Shown here one piece after another: positions 31,361-40,581 of a stretch of 64,000 bases of DNA (the first letter of the stretch is position 1; every line of letters starts with the position of its first letter). The DNA comes from Turneriella sp942492915 (GTDB taxonomy: Bacteria > Spirochaetota > Leptospiria > Turneriellales > Turneriellaceae). The stretch lies in contig OW818662.1 of NCBI GenBank assembly GCA_942492915.1, positions 2,108,001-2,172,000 of the forward strand, given 5' to 3'. Both the position numbers and the translations under genes were made by a program. Under the pieces are notes generated by a model. It saw only the letters and a program-made list of their open reading frames with translations, had not been told where the DNA came from and ran no database searches.

Positions 31361-32208
31361 ACGCTCACTTCAAAATCACGCAGCGCATTATTCAGCGATG
31401 TTTTCAGGTCTGTGGATTCTTTACGCTCACCGATTATCAGTGCGCACGGCACTTGAAATTCACCCGCAGGAAATTTCTTAGCATATGTTCCAGGTATCAC
31501 CACCGCATTCTTAGGTACGAAGCTCTTATGTATCAACGTTTCTGATTTGGAAACGTCGATGATCTTTGTCGAAGAAGTCAGAATGACGCCGCTGCCGAGC
31601 ACCGCGCCAGTGCTTACGTGCACTCCCTCCACGACGACGCAACGGGATCCCAGAAATGAATGGTCTTCAATAATAACGGGTAGCCCCTGAGGTGGTTCGA
31701 GAACACCGCCGATTCCTACGCCCCCTGAAAGGTGGACGTGTTGGCCGATTTGGGCGCAGCTTCCGACAGTCGCCCAGGTATCAACCATGGTACCGCCGCC
31801 GACATACGCGCCGATATTGACATATGACGGCATCATGATGGCGCCAGGTTCGAGAAAACTACCGTAGCGTGCGACAGCAGGTGGTACGACGCGCACTTTC
31901 TGCGCTGCGTAATTTTTCTTTGTCGGGATTTTATCCCAATATTCGATCTCGCCTGAATGCGAAGTCTGCATTCCCTGCATCGGAAAATACATGAGGATTG
32001 CCTTCTTCACCCAGGCATTAACTCGCCACTCACCTGTATTGTTGTCGCCCGTATTCGGTGGAGTGGCCACCCGAATTTCCCCCCGGTCGAGCATGTCGAT
32101 GATAGCGAGGACGGCACGACGCAGATCTGCATCCTCCAAAACGCCCGGATTTGTATTTTTTTCTTCATATTTCTTTTCAATGAGTTCAGGCAGCTTGGCT
32201 TTATCCAT
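31357..32208 (-). CDS. dapD: Tetrahydrodipicolinate N-succinyltransferase DapD
   Basis: 283 residues. Left-handed beta-helix hexapeptide repeats run through the middle (GAIMMPSYVNIGAYVGGGTM, TWATVGSCAQIGQHVHLSGGVGIGG, EDHSFLGSRCVVVEGVHV, GAVLGSGVILT). The DapD-specific segments WRVNAWVKKAILMYF and VVPPAVARYGSFLEPGA are present. It transfers succinate from succinyl-CoA in the diaminopimelate/lysine pathway that also feeds peptidoglycan. The upstream gene ends 3 bp before its ATG, and the downstream MptE-like gene overlaps its stop. Confidence 0.95.
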   Translation of the reverse strand: MDKAKLPELIEKKYEEKNTNPGVLEDADLRRAVLAIIDMLDRGEIRVATPPNTGDNNTGEWRVNAWVKKAILMYFPMQGMQTSHSGEIEYWDKIPTKKNYAAQKVRVVPPAVARYGSFLEPGAIMMPSYVNIGAYVGGGTMVDTWATVGSCAQIGQHVHLSGGVGIGGVLEPPQGLPVIIEDHSFLGSRCVVVEGVHVSTGAVLGSGVILTSSTKIIDVSKSETLIHKSFVPKNAVVIPGTYAKKFPAGEFQVPCALIIGERKESTDLKTSLNNALRDFEVSV

Positions 32209-32211
32209 GGT

Positions 32212-32718
32212 TCAAATAAGAATTTTTTGCGTTTCATCGTGCAAAGTAATTTCCACAATCTTCTGTTTCGGCCACACGAACAAAGACTCAGTCAATACAG
32301 CAGCCTGTCGATTCCAAATCGTCACATTTAACTCATGATTTGTCACATAGCGGGATGCTTTTTTTCTGCGCGCGGGCTTCTTCCACAAAATTATCATGAG
32401 ATAGACAAGCAGCGAGACGCTTACTCTTAGCGAAGCCGCTACGAAATGCAATGCATCATACTCGGCCGGTCTGAGGCGGGTAGTCACAATCTGCGCCGGC
32501 TCCGAAAATCGATTGTACCGCCGTGGAACTCCTCTGCGTACAGGGTTTTTGCGAATTTGTATTCTGAGACTACGGAGAGCGACCCGCATAATCCGCCTTT
32601 GTTTTCGCTGCCAAAGCACGGCCAGGCTTGCCGGGAGGCTCACACTAGTAATAATCATAAGACTCTTCACCTTTTTAGGGAAATACCCCTCTACTTTTAA
32701 AATACCCGAAAAGTCCAT
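32212..32718 (-). CDS. Small basic protein, possibly DUF1564/ribbon-helix-helix-like
   Basis: 168 residues, strongly basic in the first half (RKQRRIMRVALRSLRIQIRK). A central segment, VTTRLRPAEYDALHFVAASL followed by RVSVSLLVYLMIILWK, resembles the DNA-binding part of Leptospira DUF1564 or MobC-like ribbon-helix-helix proteins. The match is weak and from memory; a membrane helix is the alternative reading of the LLVYLMIILW stretch. It lies 3 bp upstream of dapD on the same strand, so it is co-transcribed, and is divergent from the M16 peptidase gene. The true start may be further downstream than the first ATG. Confidence 0.45.
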   Translation of the reverse strand: MDFSGILKVEGYFPKKVKSLMIITSVSLPASLAVLWQRKQRRIMRVALRSLRIQIRKNPVRRGVPRRYNRFSEPAQIVTTRLRPAEYDALHFVAASLRVSVSLLVYLMIILWKKPARRKKASRYVTNHELNVTIWNRQAAVLTESLFVWPKQKIVEITLHDETQKILI

Positions 32719-32802
32719 TTTTTTCTCACAACAGACGAAAAAAAAATAGTTAGTCAGGCTTCTTAGCGCTGTTCAATACACGCGAATTCATGAATTTGGT
32801 GT

Positions 32803-34353
32803 ATGCTTCGCCACACGGCTCAACGAATATTTTTGGTGCTAACCCTTACAGCTACCACGGGAATCTCCACACAAGACGAAAAATTCGACCTTGCGGCCTT
32901 CAGGCAGAAAACCGAACAGAATATTCGCAAACAGACACTTTCTAATGGCCTGCGCGTAATTCTCATGCGCCAGCCATCGAGCCCCACTATTGCCTGCTAC
33001 CTCAAAATCGGCGTCGGGTCGGCAAACGAATCTTTTGACCAGGCTGGTACTGCGCACTTTCTGGAACACCTGCTCTTTAAAGGCACACCTACCCTTGGGA
33101 CGCTGAACTATGCGGACGAGAAGCCATATCTGGAACAGATTGAGGTGGATGGAGAGCGAATCGACAGTCTCGAGCGCACATTACTCAACCCGCTGCTAAT
33201 GCCAGCAGAGCGGCAGGCAATAAACGCCAGACTTGCGCAGCTTACCAAACGCCTTGCTTTTTGGCAGGCAGGCGCGCAACGATACATAATATCAGAAGAG
33301 GATTCCCAGGCATATTCTCAGGCCGGCCAATTGGGTTATAATGCGTATACTACGACGGATGTGACTAACTATCAGATAAAATTGCCGGCCCACCGCCTTG
33401 AAATGTGGGCGGACCTTGAAAGCGCGCGATTTTTAAATCCGGTATTGCGTGAGTTTTATCCCGAACGCAAGGTAATCAAAGAGGAACGCCGAATGCGATA
33501 TGATTCCAGGCCTACCTCCCTTCTCTACGAGCTCTTTCTGAAAACAGCCTTTGGCATGAGCCCATACGGCAAACCGGTCATTGGATTTGAAAAGAGCATG
33601 CATCGACTCAAGTTGGGCGAAACACGGGATTTTTTCAATCGCAATTATATCCCTTCACGCATGGTGATTGCAATCGTCGGTGATCTCGATTTTGAGAAAT
33701 CTTTCTTACTTATGGAGAAATATTTCGGAAGGCTGAAGGGGCGCCCGACACCAGAATTTCCACCGACTGTCTATGAGCCGCAGCGCGGCCGCCGCATCGC
33801 GTGGCTTGACGCCAAGAATTCGCCGGCAATGATTACGGGCTGGGCGCGTCCTCCTGTCACGCACAACGACGACAGTGCCCTTGAAGTACTCTCGCGGCTG
33901 CTCGGCGACGGTCAGACTTCTCGATTGGTAAATCGTCTGGTTATTCAAGACAAACTTGCGGGAGACGTAAAGGTGGGGTCTTCAACACCGGGAGAGAAAC
34001 TTGAGACACAGTTTACTGTATTTGCGGATGTTTTTGATGCGACTAACTATGCGGCCGTCGAGCAGGCAATAACTGAAGAGTTAGGTAAGCTCAAGACAGA
34101 AGGACCATCCGCCGATGAATTGCAGAAGATCAAAAACCGTTATATCGCCGAGCTTATACACACGCTGCAGCAAAACGCAGGGCTCGCCGACACTCTTTCG
34201 TATTACGAACTAATATTGCAGGATTACGGCAAAATGTTCACTGCGCTCGAAGAAATTGAAAAGATAGATGCCGCAAGAATTCGGGACGTGACGGCAAAAT
34301 ACTTCAATGAATCCACAAATACAACTGTTTACATAAAGCCCTTGTCAAAATAG
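32803..34353 (+). CDS. M16-family zinc metallopeptidase
   Basis: 516 residues with a signal peptide (RIFLVLTLTATTGIS). The inverted zinc motif HxxEH is in TAHFLEHLLFKGT, and the third zinc ligand is the Glu of KVIKEERRMRY. Between them is an insert of about 90 residues (LEQIEVDGERIDSLERTL... LTKRLAFWQAG). The C-terminal M16 half contains GDGQTSRLVNRLV. It is probably a periplasmic or surface processing protease of the PqqL/YmxG type. Two in-frame copies of the GACTAACTAT motif encode its TNY tripeptides. Confidence 0.9.
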   Translation: MLRHTAQRIFLVLTLTATTGISTQDEKFDLAAFRQKTEQNIRKQTLSNGLRVILMRQPSSPTIACYLKIGVGSANESFDQAGTAHFLEHLLFKGTPTLGTLNYADEKPYLEQIEVDGERIDSLERTLLNPLLMPAERQAINARLAQLTKRLAFWQAGAQRYIISEEDSQAYSQAGQLGYNAYTTTDVTNYQIKLPAHRLEMWADLESARFLNPVLREFYPERKVIKEERRMRYDSRPTSLLYELFLKTAFGMSPYGKPVIGFEKSMHRLKLGETRDFFNRNYIPSRMVIAIVGDLDFEKSFLLMEKYFGRLKGRPTPEFPPTVYEPQRGRRIAWLDAKNSPAMITGWARPPVTHNDDSALEVLSRLLGDGQTSRLVNRLVIQDKLAGDVKVGSSTPGEKLETQFTVFADVFDATNYAAVEQAITEELGKLKTEGPSADELQKIKNRYIAELIHTLQQNAGLADTLSYYELILQDYGKMFTALEEIEKIDAARIRDVTAKYFNESTNTTVYIKPLSK

Positions 34354-34357
34354 CCGA

Positions 34358-35263
34358 CTAACTACGCCCGTGCGGGTGGGCTTTGCGATACACGTCAAAA
34401 AGTCGCTCTTTTGCGACTTGCGTGTAGTTCTGTGTCGTCGAAACACTCGCGTGGCCGAGCATCTCTTGAACGTGCCGAATATCCGCACCTGCGTTTAGAA
34501 GATCAGTCGCAAACGAATGCCTCAGGCTGTGCGGAGAGATCCGCTGGTCTAGCCCTAGAGAAATGACGCGCTTTTTGATCAGGTAATGCGCGCCCCGGCG
34601 CGTGAGCGCGGTTCCCTTGAAATTCAGAAAAAGGGCATTCGTCGTCTTGCTCATACGGTAAACCAAATCTTGCCGCAGTGGCAGGTATTCGAGTATCGCC
34701 TGGCGCGCTGCGGCCCCTAGGTAGACGACGCGCGCCTTGCTCCCTTTGCCCATTACAGTTAATTCGTCGGGCACATGGTCGATACTGAACCGCGTCACGT
34801 CCAAAGTTAATGCCTCCGAGACGCGCATTCCCGATGAATAGATCGTTTCCCACAGGGCCTTGTCGCGCAGGCGAGTGAAAGTTTCGTCCATTCCGTCGTC
34901 GAGCAGAGCTTCGAGTTCAAGGGGACGCAGCGGACGTGGCAGCAGTCGTTTGTACCGGGCAGCCTTCAACGATCGGGCCGGGTTGCTTTCAATCAACTTA
35001 CGGCGCTCCAAAAAGCGAAAGTACGATTTTATGGCTGAAAGTTTGCGCGCCTGCGTGCGGCGTTCGAGAGATTTTTCGCGCGCCTTGAGACTGCCGATGA
35101 AGGCATAGACGTCTTCGCCGGATATATCACCGAACTCAAGGCCTTCGCGCTCGAGAAAACTGAACCACTGTTCGAGGTCGCGCGCATACGCTGCGCGCGT
35201 ATTGGCCGCTGCATTCTGCTCAGAATCGAGAAACTCGGTAAATTCGGCGAACCATTGCCGCAT
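34358..35263 (-). CDS. xerC: Tyrosine recombinase XerC/XerD-like
   Basis: 301 residues, the normal Xer length. The N-terminal SAM-like core-binding domain covers about 1-95 and the catalytic domain about 105-295. All active-site residues are seen: R147 (YSSGMRVSEAL), K174 (GKGSKARVV), H245 and R248 (HSLRHSFATD), H271 and nucleophile Y280 (LGHASVSTTQNY). Xer enzymes resolve chromosome dimers at dif. Whether this is XerC or XerD cannot be told from one copy. Its TAG stop codon lies inside one of the GACTAACTAY motifs at 34356-34365. Confidence 0.85.
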   Translation of the reverse strand: MRQWFAEFTEFLDSEQNAAANTRAAYARDLEQWFSFLEREGLEFGDISGEDVYAFIGSLKAREKSLERRTQARKLSAIKSYFRFLERRKLIESNPARSLKAARYKRLLPRPLRPLELEALLDDGMDETFTRLRDKALWETIYSSGMRVSEALTLDVTRFSIDHVPDELTVMGKGSKARVVYLGAAARQAILEYLPLRQDLVYRMSKTTNALFLNFKGTALTRRGAHYLIKKRVISLGLDQRISPHSLRHSFATDLLNAGADIRHVQEMLGHASVSTTQNYTQVAKERLFDVYRKAHPHGRS

Positions 35264-35306
35264 ACCAGATTATCGGCACGGGATCGCTGCCAGGTGAAAA
35301 TTTGGT

Positions 35307-36620
35307 TCAGGCCGCCGCGCGCCGTGCTTTTGCAGCCACGAAGAAGAAGACAAGACCCGAAACAACGAAGATTGTTCCGACGACAGGCCCAAATAGTATT
35401 GCGATGCGAAACTTGACTGTTGCGTCGGGGACAACTCCAGCTTGATAGCCTATTAACCAAAGTAGCAGACCCGAAAAAGCCACGGCCACACCTCGCGAGG
35501 CCTTGATGCCGAATTTCCAGAGGCCAAAATAGAGGCCATCACGGTTCTCGCCGCTGCGCGCGGTGTCGAGGTCCGCTGCGTCGGCGACGTATGAATCAAA
35601 GAGCAGAATGCAACCGGTAAAAATACCGCCTAATACGGCCGCGACTATCGGGCCCGTCAGTCGGCCTTCGGGAAAGAATGGATAGCTGAAGATAGTCATT
35701 AGGCCTAACCCGACGATACCGACGGTGGCGGGCACATCTTTGCCAAAACGATCGGCGAGCGAAACCCACAAAACCACTGAAAGGGACCAGACAAGAATAA
35801 AAACGATCAAAACAAGCGCGAGCTGGTCTTCGTTGAGCTTCAGGTAATGGTCGTAGTAGAATTTTGCCAAAGTTGAATTAATGGCCACCGCGATATAAGC
35901 GAGAAATCCTGCTGCAAAAAGAGCCACAAAGAACCGATTCCCTGCCGCCGTCTTTAAATCGCTGCTGAAACTGCGGTTATCAGCCTTCTTGATTTCTGCT
36001 GGCTTCGAAGTCTTCAGAGAAAGGACACACACGATGACCGCGGCGAAGCACATGAGGCCCATAATCAACGCGATGAGTGAGAAGGTCTCAGCGGTTGGCG
36101 TATTTGCCGAGCGACCGCTCGTCACAAACGCGGCAGGTACGATTAGGCCCAGAATCAGCCCAACATTCGCGAAGAGTAACCGCGCGGCGAATATGCGCAC
36201 CCGCACAGCGGCATCTTTCGAAAGTTCTGCTGATATCGCCGCATGCGGCACGGTCACGAGTGTGATGCCGGTATTCAGCAGCAGATTGGCTGCGAGCAAT
36301 TGCGCGAATATCGCAATGCTGCCCGCCGCCGTGTAAGGGGTAAAGATCCACACGAGCGAGGGAATAATCAAAATGGCGCCGGCGACCAGAAACGGCTTGC
36401 GATTTCCCCAGCGGCTCTTGAAGGTATCAGAAACCGTTCCGACGTACGGGTCGACGAACGCATCCCAGACCAGGGCCGCGCCGGCTGCAATTGAAGCCAG
36501 GTAACTTTCAACTTTGAGAACATCGGTGTAGAAGAAGAGCAGCTGCAGTCGCACAAAAAACTCGACCGCAAATATTCCCGATTCAGCAAAAGCGTAGAGT
36601 GAAAGCGGAAGCAAGCGCAT
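35307..36620 (-). CDS. MFS transporter of the GPH (glycoside-pentoside-hexuronide):cation symporter type
   Basis: 437 residues, about 12 membrane helices. The N-terminus (LYAFAESGIFAVEFFVRLQL then FFYTDVLKV), the loop WDAFVDPYVGTVSDTFKSRWG with its conserved Asp and RWG, and KPFLVAGAI are typical for GPH/MelB-like carriers. The ATG overlaps the preceding stop (TAATG), making it the last gene of the light/lipid operon. GPH-like carriers recur in bacterial operons with CFA-type methyltransferases and DUF1365, as I recall from the singlet-oxygen regulon of Rhodobacter, so the substrate may be a lipid precursor rather than a sugar. Confidence 0.85.
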   Translation of the reverse strand: MRLLPLSLYAFAESGIFAVEFFVRLQLLFFYTDVLKVESYLASIAAGAALVWDAFVDPYVGTVSDTFKSRWGNRKPFLVAGAILIIPSLVWIFTPYTAAGSIAIFAQLLAANLLLNTGITLVTVPHAAISAELSKDAAVRVRIFAARLLFANVGLILGLIVPAAFVTSGRSANTPTAETFSLIALIMGLMCFAAVIVCVLSLKTSKPAEIKKADNRSFSSDLKTAAGNRFFVALFAAGFLAYIAVAINSTLAKFYYDHYLKLNEDQLALVLIVFILVWSLSVVLWVSLADRFGKDVPATVGIVGLGLMTIFSYPFFPEGRLTGPIVAAVLGGIFTGCILLFDSYVADAADLDTARSGENRDGLYFGLWKFGIKASRGVAVAFSGLLLWLIGYQAGVVPDATVKFRIAILFGPVVGTIFVVSGLVFFFVAAKARRAAA

Positions 36621-37348
36621 TATTTTCCGGGGTAAGTGAACACGACGCGCACTTTGAGGCTCTTTCCATCGGGGCCGTTGATGTTTGAAATACCTTCGTA
36701 CTTTTTGAGCCGGCCGGTCTTTGCCTCGTACCAGAGCTTGATGGGCTTGACTATCTGCCTTAAAAACAGGTTGTCGAGTTCAAGATTCATGCGACAAATA
36801 TCTCCGCCTTCTTGCCTCGCCACGCGAAAGTGAAAATAATCAAGCTCGACCGGAACTGCAAAATAGAAAGACTTGTTTTTTCCCGCACAAATCTCGTTAA
36901 AATTTTCGCGCACGAAATAGTCAAAGCCACCGTCGAAAACGGCCGGCGCGGGAGCTTTGACGCGTTTTTCACGCATCGGATCTTGGGTCTTGCGCTTCGA
37001 GTAATAGACCGTCGCCCCGCCTTCGCGCCTGATGCCCTCGACATAGCCATCACGTGAATCCCGCAGCTCGTAAGTCGGCTGTGTTCGGTTTGGGGTAAAT
37101 GTAATGAGCTTGCTGGCGAATTCTTTTCCCGCTGCGTCGCGATACGAAACGCGGGAATACATATGGGTGTCGCCTGAATAGAACTCGGCATGATTCTCTG
37201 AGTACACAAACTTGCCTGTAGACAGATCAAATGCGTCACCCCGAAACCTGGCGGTCGTCGTGACTGCTTCAATGGATGTGCTCATGCTCAAAAATGCCGC
37301 AACGAAGACATACTTACAATTTGTCGAGATACAGTTCGCCATTTCCAT
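36620..37348 (-). CDS. Secreted protein of unknown function in the CFA operon
   Basis: 242 residues. I chose the ATG at 37348 because a GGAG lies 6 bp upstream; the ATG at 37360 lacks this. Either way the start overlaps the end of the CFA synthase gene by 35 bp or more. A signal-like segment (KYVFVAAFLSMSTSIEA) precedes a beta-rich mature region (FRGDAFDLSTGKFVYSENHA; SYRDAAGKEFASKLI; KRVKAPAPAVFDGGFDYFVR; LDYFHFRVARQ; LWYEAKTGRLKKYEGISNI). It looks like a periplasmic beta-barrel or lipocalin-like lipid-binding protein, but that is inference; no family is recognised. Confidence 0.65.
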   Translation of the reverse strand: MEMANCISTNCKYVFVAAFLSMSTSIEAVTTTARFRGDAFDLSTGKFVYSENHAEFYSGDTHMYSRVSYRDAAGKEFASKLITFTPNRTQPTYELRDSRDGYVEGIRREGGATVYYSKRKTQDPMREKRVKAPAPAVFDGGFDYFVRENFNEICAGKNKSFYFAVPVELDYFHFRVARQEGGDICRMNLELDNLFLRQIVKPIKLWYEAKTGRLKKYEGISNINGPDGKSLKVRVVFTYPGK

Positions 37349-38570
37349 TGTAGTCTCCATGCAGTTTTGTATTCGCCCGGCCTAACACAACCTGAACATC
37401 ATTGATGGCGCGCTCCGAAAAGCCCGCTTCGCAAAAACAGAGATAGTAGATCCATTTGCGCAGAAACTTTTCATCGTATTGCAGTTTCAGCAGTTCTTTG
37501 CGGTTCTTCTCAATATTCAGCCGCCATTTGCGCAATGTCGTGGCATAGTGCTGCCCCAGCGTTTCAAGGTCGTGCAGCAGCAGATCAGAAGTTCTGTGCA
37601 GCGATTTCATAACCTCAAGATTTGAAAGCAAACATGAACCCGGAAAGATGTATATCTGCGAGAAGTCAGTATTCTTCAAATACTGTTCGAACCGCGATTC
37701 GGGAAAGGTGATGTATTGCAGAACAATCAACCCTTCAGGCTTCAGCAGTGTTGCACACTGTTGAAAATACGTGTCGAAATACTTGAAGCCAATCGCTTCT
37801 GCCATCTCAATCGAGACGATCTTATCAAACTGTCCCTCGAGGGTACGGTAATCGCAGAGTTTCAGGTCGATCAGCTTCTCAAGTTTTGCTTTGCGGATAG
37901 CCTGCTGAGCATAGACAAACTGCTGTTCTGAAATCGTCACGGTTGTGATGCTGCAGCCATACTTTCGTGCCGCATAGATCGCAAAACCGCCCCACCCGCT
38001 GCCAATTTCGAGTACCCGGTCAGATTTCTTGAGTTGCAGTTTGCGGCAGATAGTTTCAAATTTGCGTTCCTGCGCCGAATCGAGTGATTCGGCTGGGCTG
38101 CGAAAAATACCGCAGGAATATGCCATTGTCTTGCCGAGCATCAACTCATACAGGCGGTTGCCGATATCATAATGCTCGGCGATATTCTTGCGGCTGATCT
38201 TGATCGTATTCGGTCTGAAAAAATGTTTCACGCGGTTTACGAACCCAAGAATATTCAGAAGCCATGTGGATGCAGAGGTTCCTGAGAATCCGGGCATCTG
38301 CCGCGAGTTGTCGGCAAACCAACGCAATGTCAGGTTGAGATCCTGGGTTTCCCACGTGCCTGCCACATAACTCTCACCGAAGCCGATTTCACCGTAAAGG
38401 ACGCAATGTTTGTAAAAGTAGGCGTCGCTCAGGGTGATTGCGGCAGCGTAACCAGGCAATTTCCCCTGCAGCGTATATTTCTCACCTCCAGGAAAATTCT
38501 CAATAACGGTTAAAGATCCTTTCTCAATTTTTGAAAGGCCGTAACGAAACAACTTGCGATAGAAACTCAC
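37314..38570 (-). CDS. Cyclopropane-fatty-acyl-phospholipid synthase-family methyltransferase (full length)
   Basis: 418 residues, the length and domain order of CFA synthase: an N-terminal lipid-binding domain (about 1-125), then a SAM-binding domain with VLEIGSGWGGFAIYAA. Catalytic-site equivalents are the Cys of YSCGIF, the Glu of SIEMAEAIG, and the Tyr of WIYYLCFCEAGF, whereas the His that helps bind bicarbonate in E. coli CFA synthase is Gln here (VLQYITFPE). It transfers a methylene or methyl group from SAM to an unsaturated lipid acyl chain. The His change may mean a methyl-branched rather than a cyclopropane product. Its ATG overlaps the DUF1365 stop by 4 bp. Confidence 0.9.
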   Translation of the reverse strand: MSFYRKLFRYGLSKIEKGSLTVIENFPGGEKYTLQGKLPGYAAAITLSDAYFYKHCVLYGEIGFGESYVAGTWETQDLNLTLRWFADNSRQMPGFSGTSASTWLLNILGFVNRVKHFFRPNTIKISRKNIAEHYDIGNRLYELMLGKTMAYSCGIFRSPAESLDSAQERKFETICRKLQLKKSDRVLEIGSGWGGFAIYAARKYGCSITTVTISEQQFVYAQQAIRKAKLEKLIDLKLCDYRTLEGQFDKIVSIEMAEAIGFKYFDTYFQQCATLLKPEGLIVLQYITFPESRFEQYLKNTDFSQIYIFPGSCLLSNLEVMKSLHRTSDLLLHDLETLGQHYATTLRKWRLNIEKNRKELLKLQYDEKFLRKWIYYLCFCEAGFSERAINDVQVVLGRANTKLHGDYNGNGELYLDKL

Positions 38571-39325
38571 TTCTCACTCCTAAGGTCTGCGTGCAGAATT
38601 GCCGCATCGGTGTTTTGTTTTGGATAAAATGGCACTCCTTGAATCACGAGGCTCAACGCATACCAATGGATCATCACGATAATCCGCAAGGTATAGAACG
38701 GATATTTCAGGAACATCAGAATGAGCTGCCCGTCGCTGAGTTCTTTGCGTTCGCCGCGCATTTCAGCGACAAGCTCGGCTTTACCCCGGGTCTGCGTATG
38801 AATTCCTATTGAAAGACGATCGCCAGGTGCTTCGAGCCTCATCTGAAAATCAGAGAACGCTGAGATAAAAGGCGATACGTAGAAGTTCTTGCGGGTTCTC
38901 GGCCGCTCACCCGCCGGCACAACGTAGTGCTTCTGCTGGCCGAAGGTGTTGTTCACTTCCACGATCGTCGCAACATGGGATTCTTTACGGTAGCAGAAGA
39001 AGAAACTTACGGGGTTAAACACATACCCCGCAATACGTGGATTGGCAAGTAAGAAAACTTTGTCTGCCTGAATCCCGGCGACGCCTTCGAGAAACGATGT
39101 CGCACAACCCTGCGCGGTGACCGATGTGTTCTGGAGCAGCAAAAAATCCTTTCGCTCAAAATTATGTATCCGCAGTTTTCCAAATCCCAGCAGGGCTCCA
39201 GTCCCTTTTGCGCTGTCAAACCGGGCAACATCCACAAAGAGGCAATATCCATTCACCGTAAAGCGCAGGTCTACTGGCTCACGCCTTGCGTGCGATATCT
39301 GCAATTTGTAGACTCCCTCTTTCAC
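38567..39325 (-). CDS. DUF1365 protein
   Basis: 252 residues with the DUF1365 pattern: LYKLQISHARREP start, the conserved NPRIAGYVFNPVSFFFCY, an ATIVEVNNTFGQQKHYVV strand, and KNFYVSPF. DUF1365 proteins almost always sit beside a flavoprotein amine-oxidase-like gene and a CFA synthase, as here, so they are assigned to lipid modification, but their activity is unknown to me. Overlaps of 4 bp on both sides (ATGA) show strict translational coupling. Confidence 0.9.
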   Translation of the reverse strand: MKEGVYKLQISHARREPVDLRFTVNGYCLFVDVARFDSAKGTGALLGFGKLRIHNFERKDFLLLQNTSVTAQGCATSFLEGVAGIQADKVFLLANPRIAGYVFNPVSFFFCYRKESHVATIVEVNNTFGQQKHYVVPAGERPRTRKNFYVSPFISAFSDFQMRLEAPGDRLSIGIHTQTRGKAELVAEMRGERKELSDGQLILMFLKYPFYTLRIIVMIHWYALSLVIQGVPFYPKQNTDAAILHADLRSEK

Positions 39326-40581
39326 CCGTGCACCCTGCGAGCGATTGCCTCTGAGGCATTAACCGCTGACATGTATGCGTCTTCGTGAAAGCCGTAGCGG
39401 AAATAACTGCCGCTGAAGAAGATTCGGCCAGATTCGTTCAGTTTCGGCAAATGCGTCTGCGCGATTTCGGTGTGCTCGTCAAAGAGCGGATGTTCGTATT
39501 CGATTCGGGCATACGTTTTTTCGGCGGCGATCGATTGAAAGTCGTTGAGCGAGACAAAATATCTCTTATCGCCCGGAATTCTCTGCAACAGGTTCATGTA
39601 ATAGACGACCGTTGACTTGAACTCATCGCGGTTGTTCTTCCCGAGCTTGAAATTCCAGGAAGCCCATGTTTTACGAATGGGCTGAAGCACACCTTCATCG
39701 CTGTGCAACACCGCTGTATTCTGTTCGTATTTGAATTTTGAGAGAAGTCGGCGCTGGTCTTCCGTCGGGGCCGCAAGCATCTCAAGCGCCTGGTTTGCGT
39801 GTGCAGCGATCAGTACCGCGTCAAAATGGTAGCTCGCCTTGCGCGTCTTGACTTCAACCCGTGAATCTGCTTCACGCACAGCGGTGACAGGTTCATTCAA
39901 GAACACCTTACCCCTGTGTGATGCGAGAATTTTCTTCACGTAAGATCGGCTGCCACCAACGACGTATTTCCATTGCAGACCATTGTAAAGGCTAAGAAAA
40001 CCGTGATTCACGAAGAATCGCGCAAAGGTTCGCGCTGGAAATGCGAGCATGCGGTCGGGTGGCGTGGACCAAACGGCGGCAGTCATCGGAACAATGTAGT
40101 TTAGCAGAAAATATTCTGAGTAGTTATTCTGTTTCAAATATTCACCAAAAGTTCCGCCGATGCGGCCACGCTCGAGATCTCTTGGCATTTGCGTGTTGAA
40201 GCGATTGGCTTCCGCGAGAAATTTGTAATGCCTCGGCGAAAGCAGGTTCTTGCGCTGAGCGAAAAGGCCCGACAGTCCGCGCGACGACCATTGCAGCCCG
40301 GTAAGAGTATTATAATGCGCAAATGACATGTCGCTGTTCGCGTATTCCACTCCCAAATCGCGAAAGAGACTCAGCAAATGCGGATAAGTTTGTTCATTAA
40401 AAACTATGAATCCCGTATCGACTGGCTGCGTGCCTCCGTTGGCCAATGGTACATCGAATGTATTGGTGTGACCGCCCGCGTAGCTGCCCGCTTCAATGAT
40501 CGTGATATCAAATTTGTCGCGGAGCAACCAGGCTGCTCCCAGGCCGGCGACACCGCTGCCTACAATTGCCAGAGATTTCAT
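39322..40581 (-). CDS. FAD-dependent amine-oxidase/desaturase-like flavoprotein
   Basis: 419 residues with an N-terminal Rossmann motif (LAIVGSGVAGLGAAWLL then ITIIEAG), an NAD/FAD-family SYAGGHTNTF loop, and the C-terminal FAD-closing motif (RIFFSGSYFRYGFHEDAYMS). It belongs to the protoporphyrinogen/amine oxidase-like superfamily members found with DUF1365 and CFA synthases. A flavin desaturase acting on a methylated acyl chain is a reasonable guess, by analogy with furan-fatty-acid synthesis. The stop and start codons overlap those of carH and DUF1365. Confidence 0.85.
   Translation of the reverse strand: MKSLAIVGSGVAGLGAAWLLRDKFDITIIEAGSYAGGHTNTFDVPLANGGTQPVDTGFIVFNEQTYPHLLSLFRDLGVEYANSDMSFAHYNTLTGLQWSSRGLSGLFAQRKNLLSPRHYKFLAEANRFNTQMPRDLERGRIGGTFGEYLKQNNYSEYFLLNYIVPMTAAVWSTPPDRMLAFPARTFARFFVNHGFLSLYNGLQWKYVVGGSRSYVKKILASHRGKVFLNEPVTAVREADSRVEVKTRKASYHFDAVLIAAHANQALEMLAAPTEDQRRLLSKFKYEQNTAVLHSDEGVLQPIRKTWASWNFKLGKNNRDEFKSTVVYYMNLLQRIPGDKRYFVSLNDFQSIAAEKTYARIEYEHPLFDEHTEIAQTHLPKLNESGRIFFSGSYFRYGFHEDAYMSAVNASEAIARRVHG

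Noticed and set aside
29945..34365. GACTAACTAY copies as integron attC sites next to a tyrosine recombinase
   Set aside because: The core does not match GTTRRRY/RYYYAAC, no paired imperfect attC hairpins are seen, the genes are not in cassette orientation, and the recombinase is a normal Xer, not IntI.
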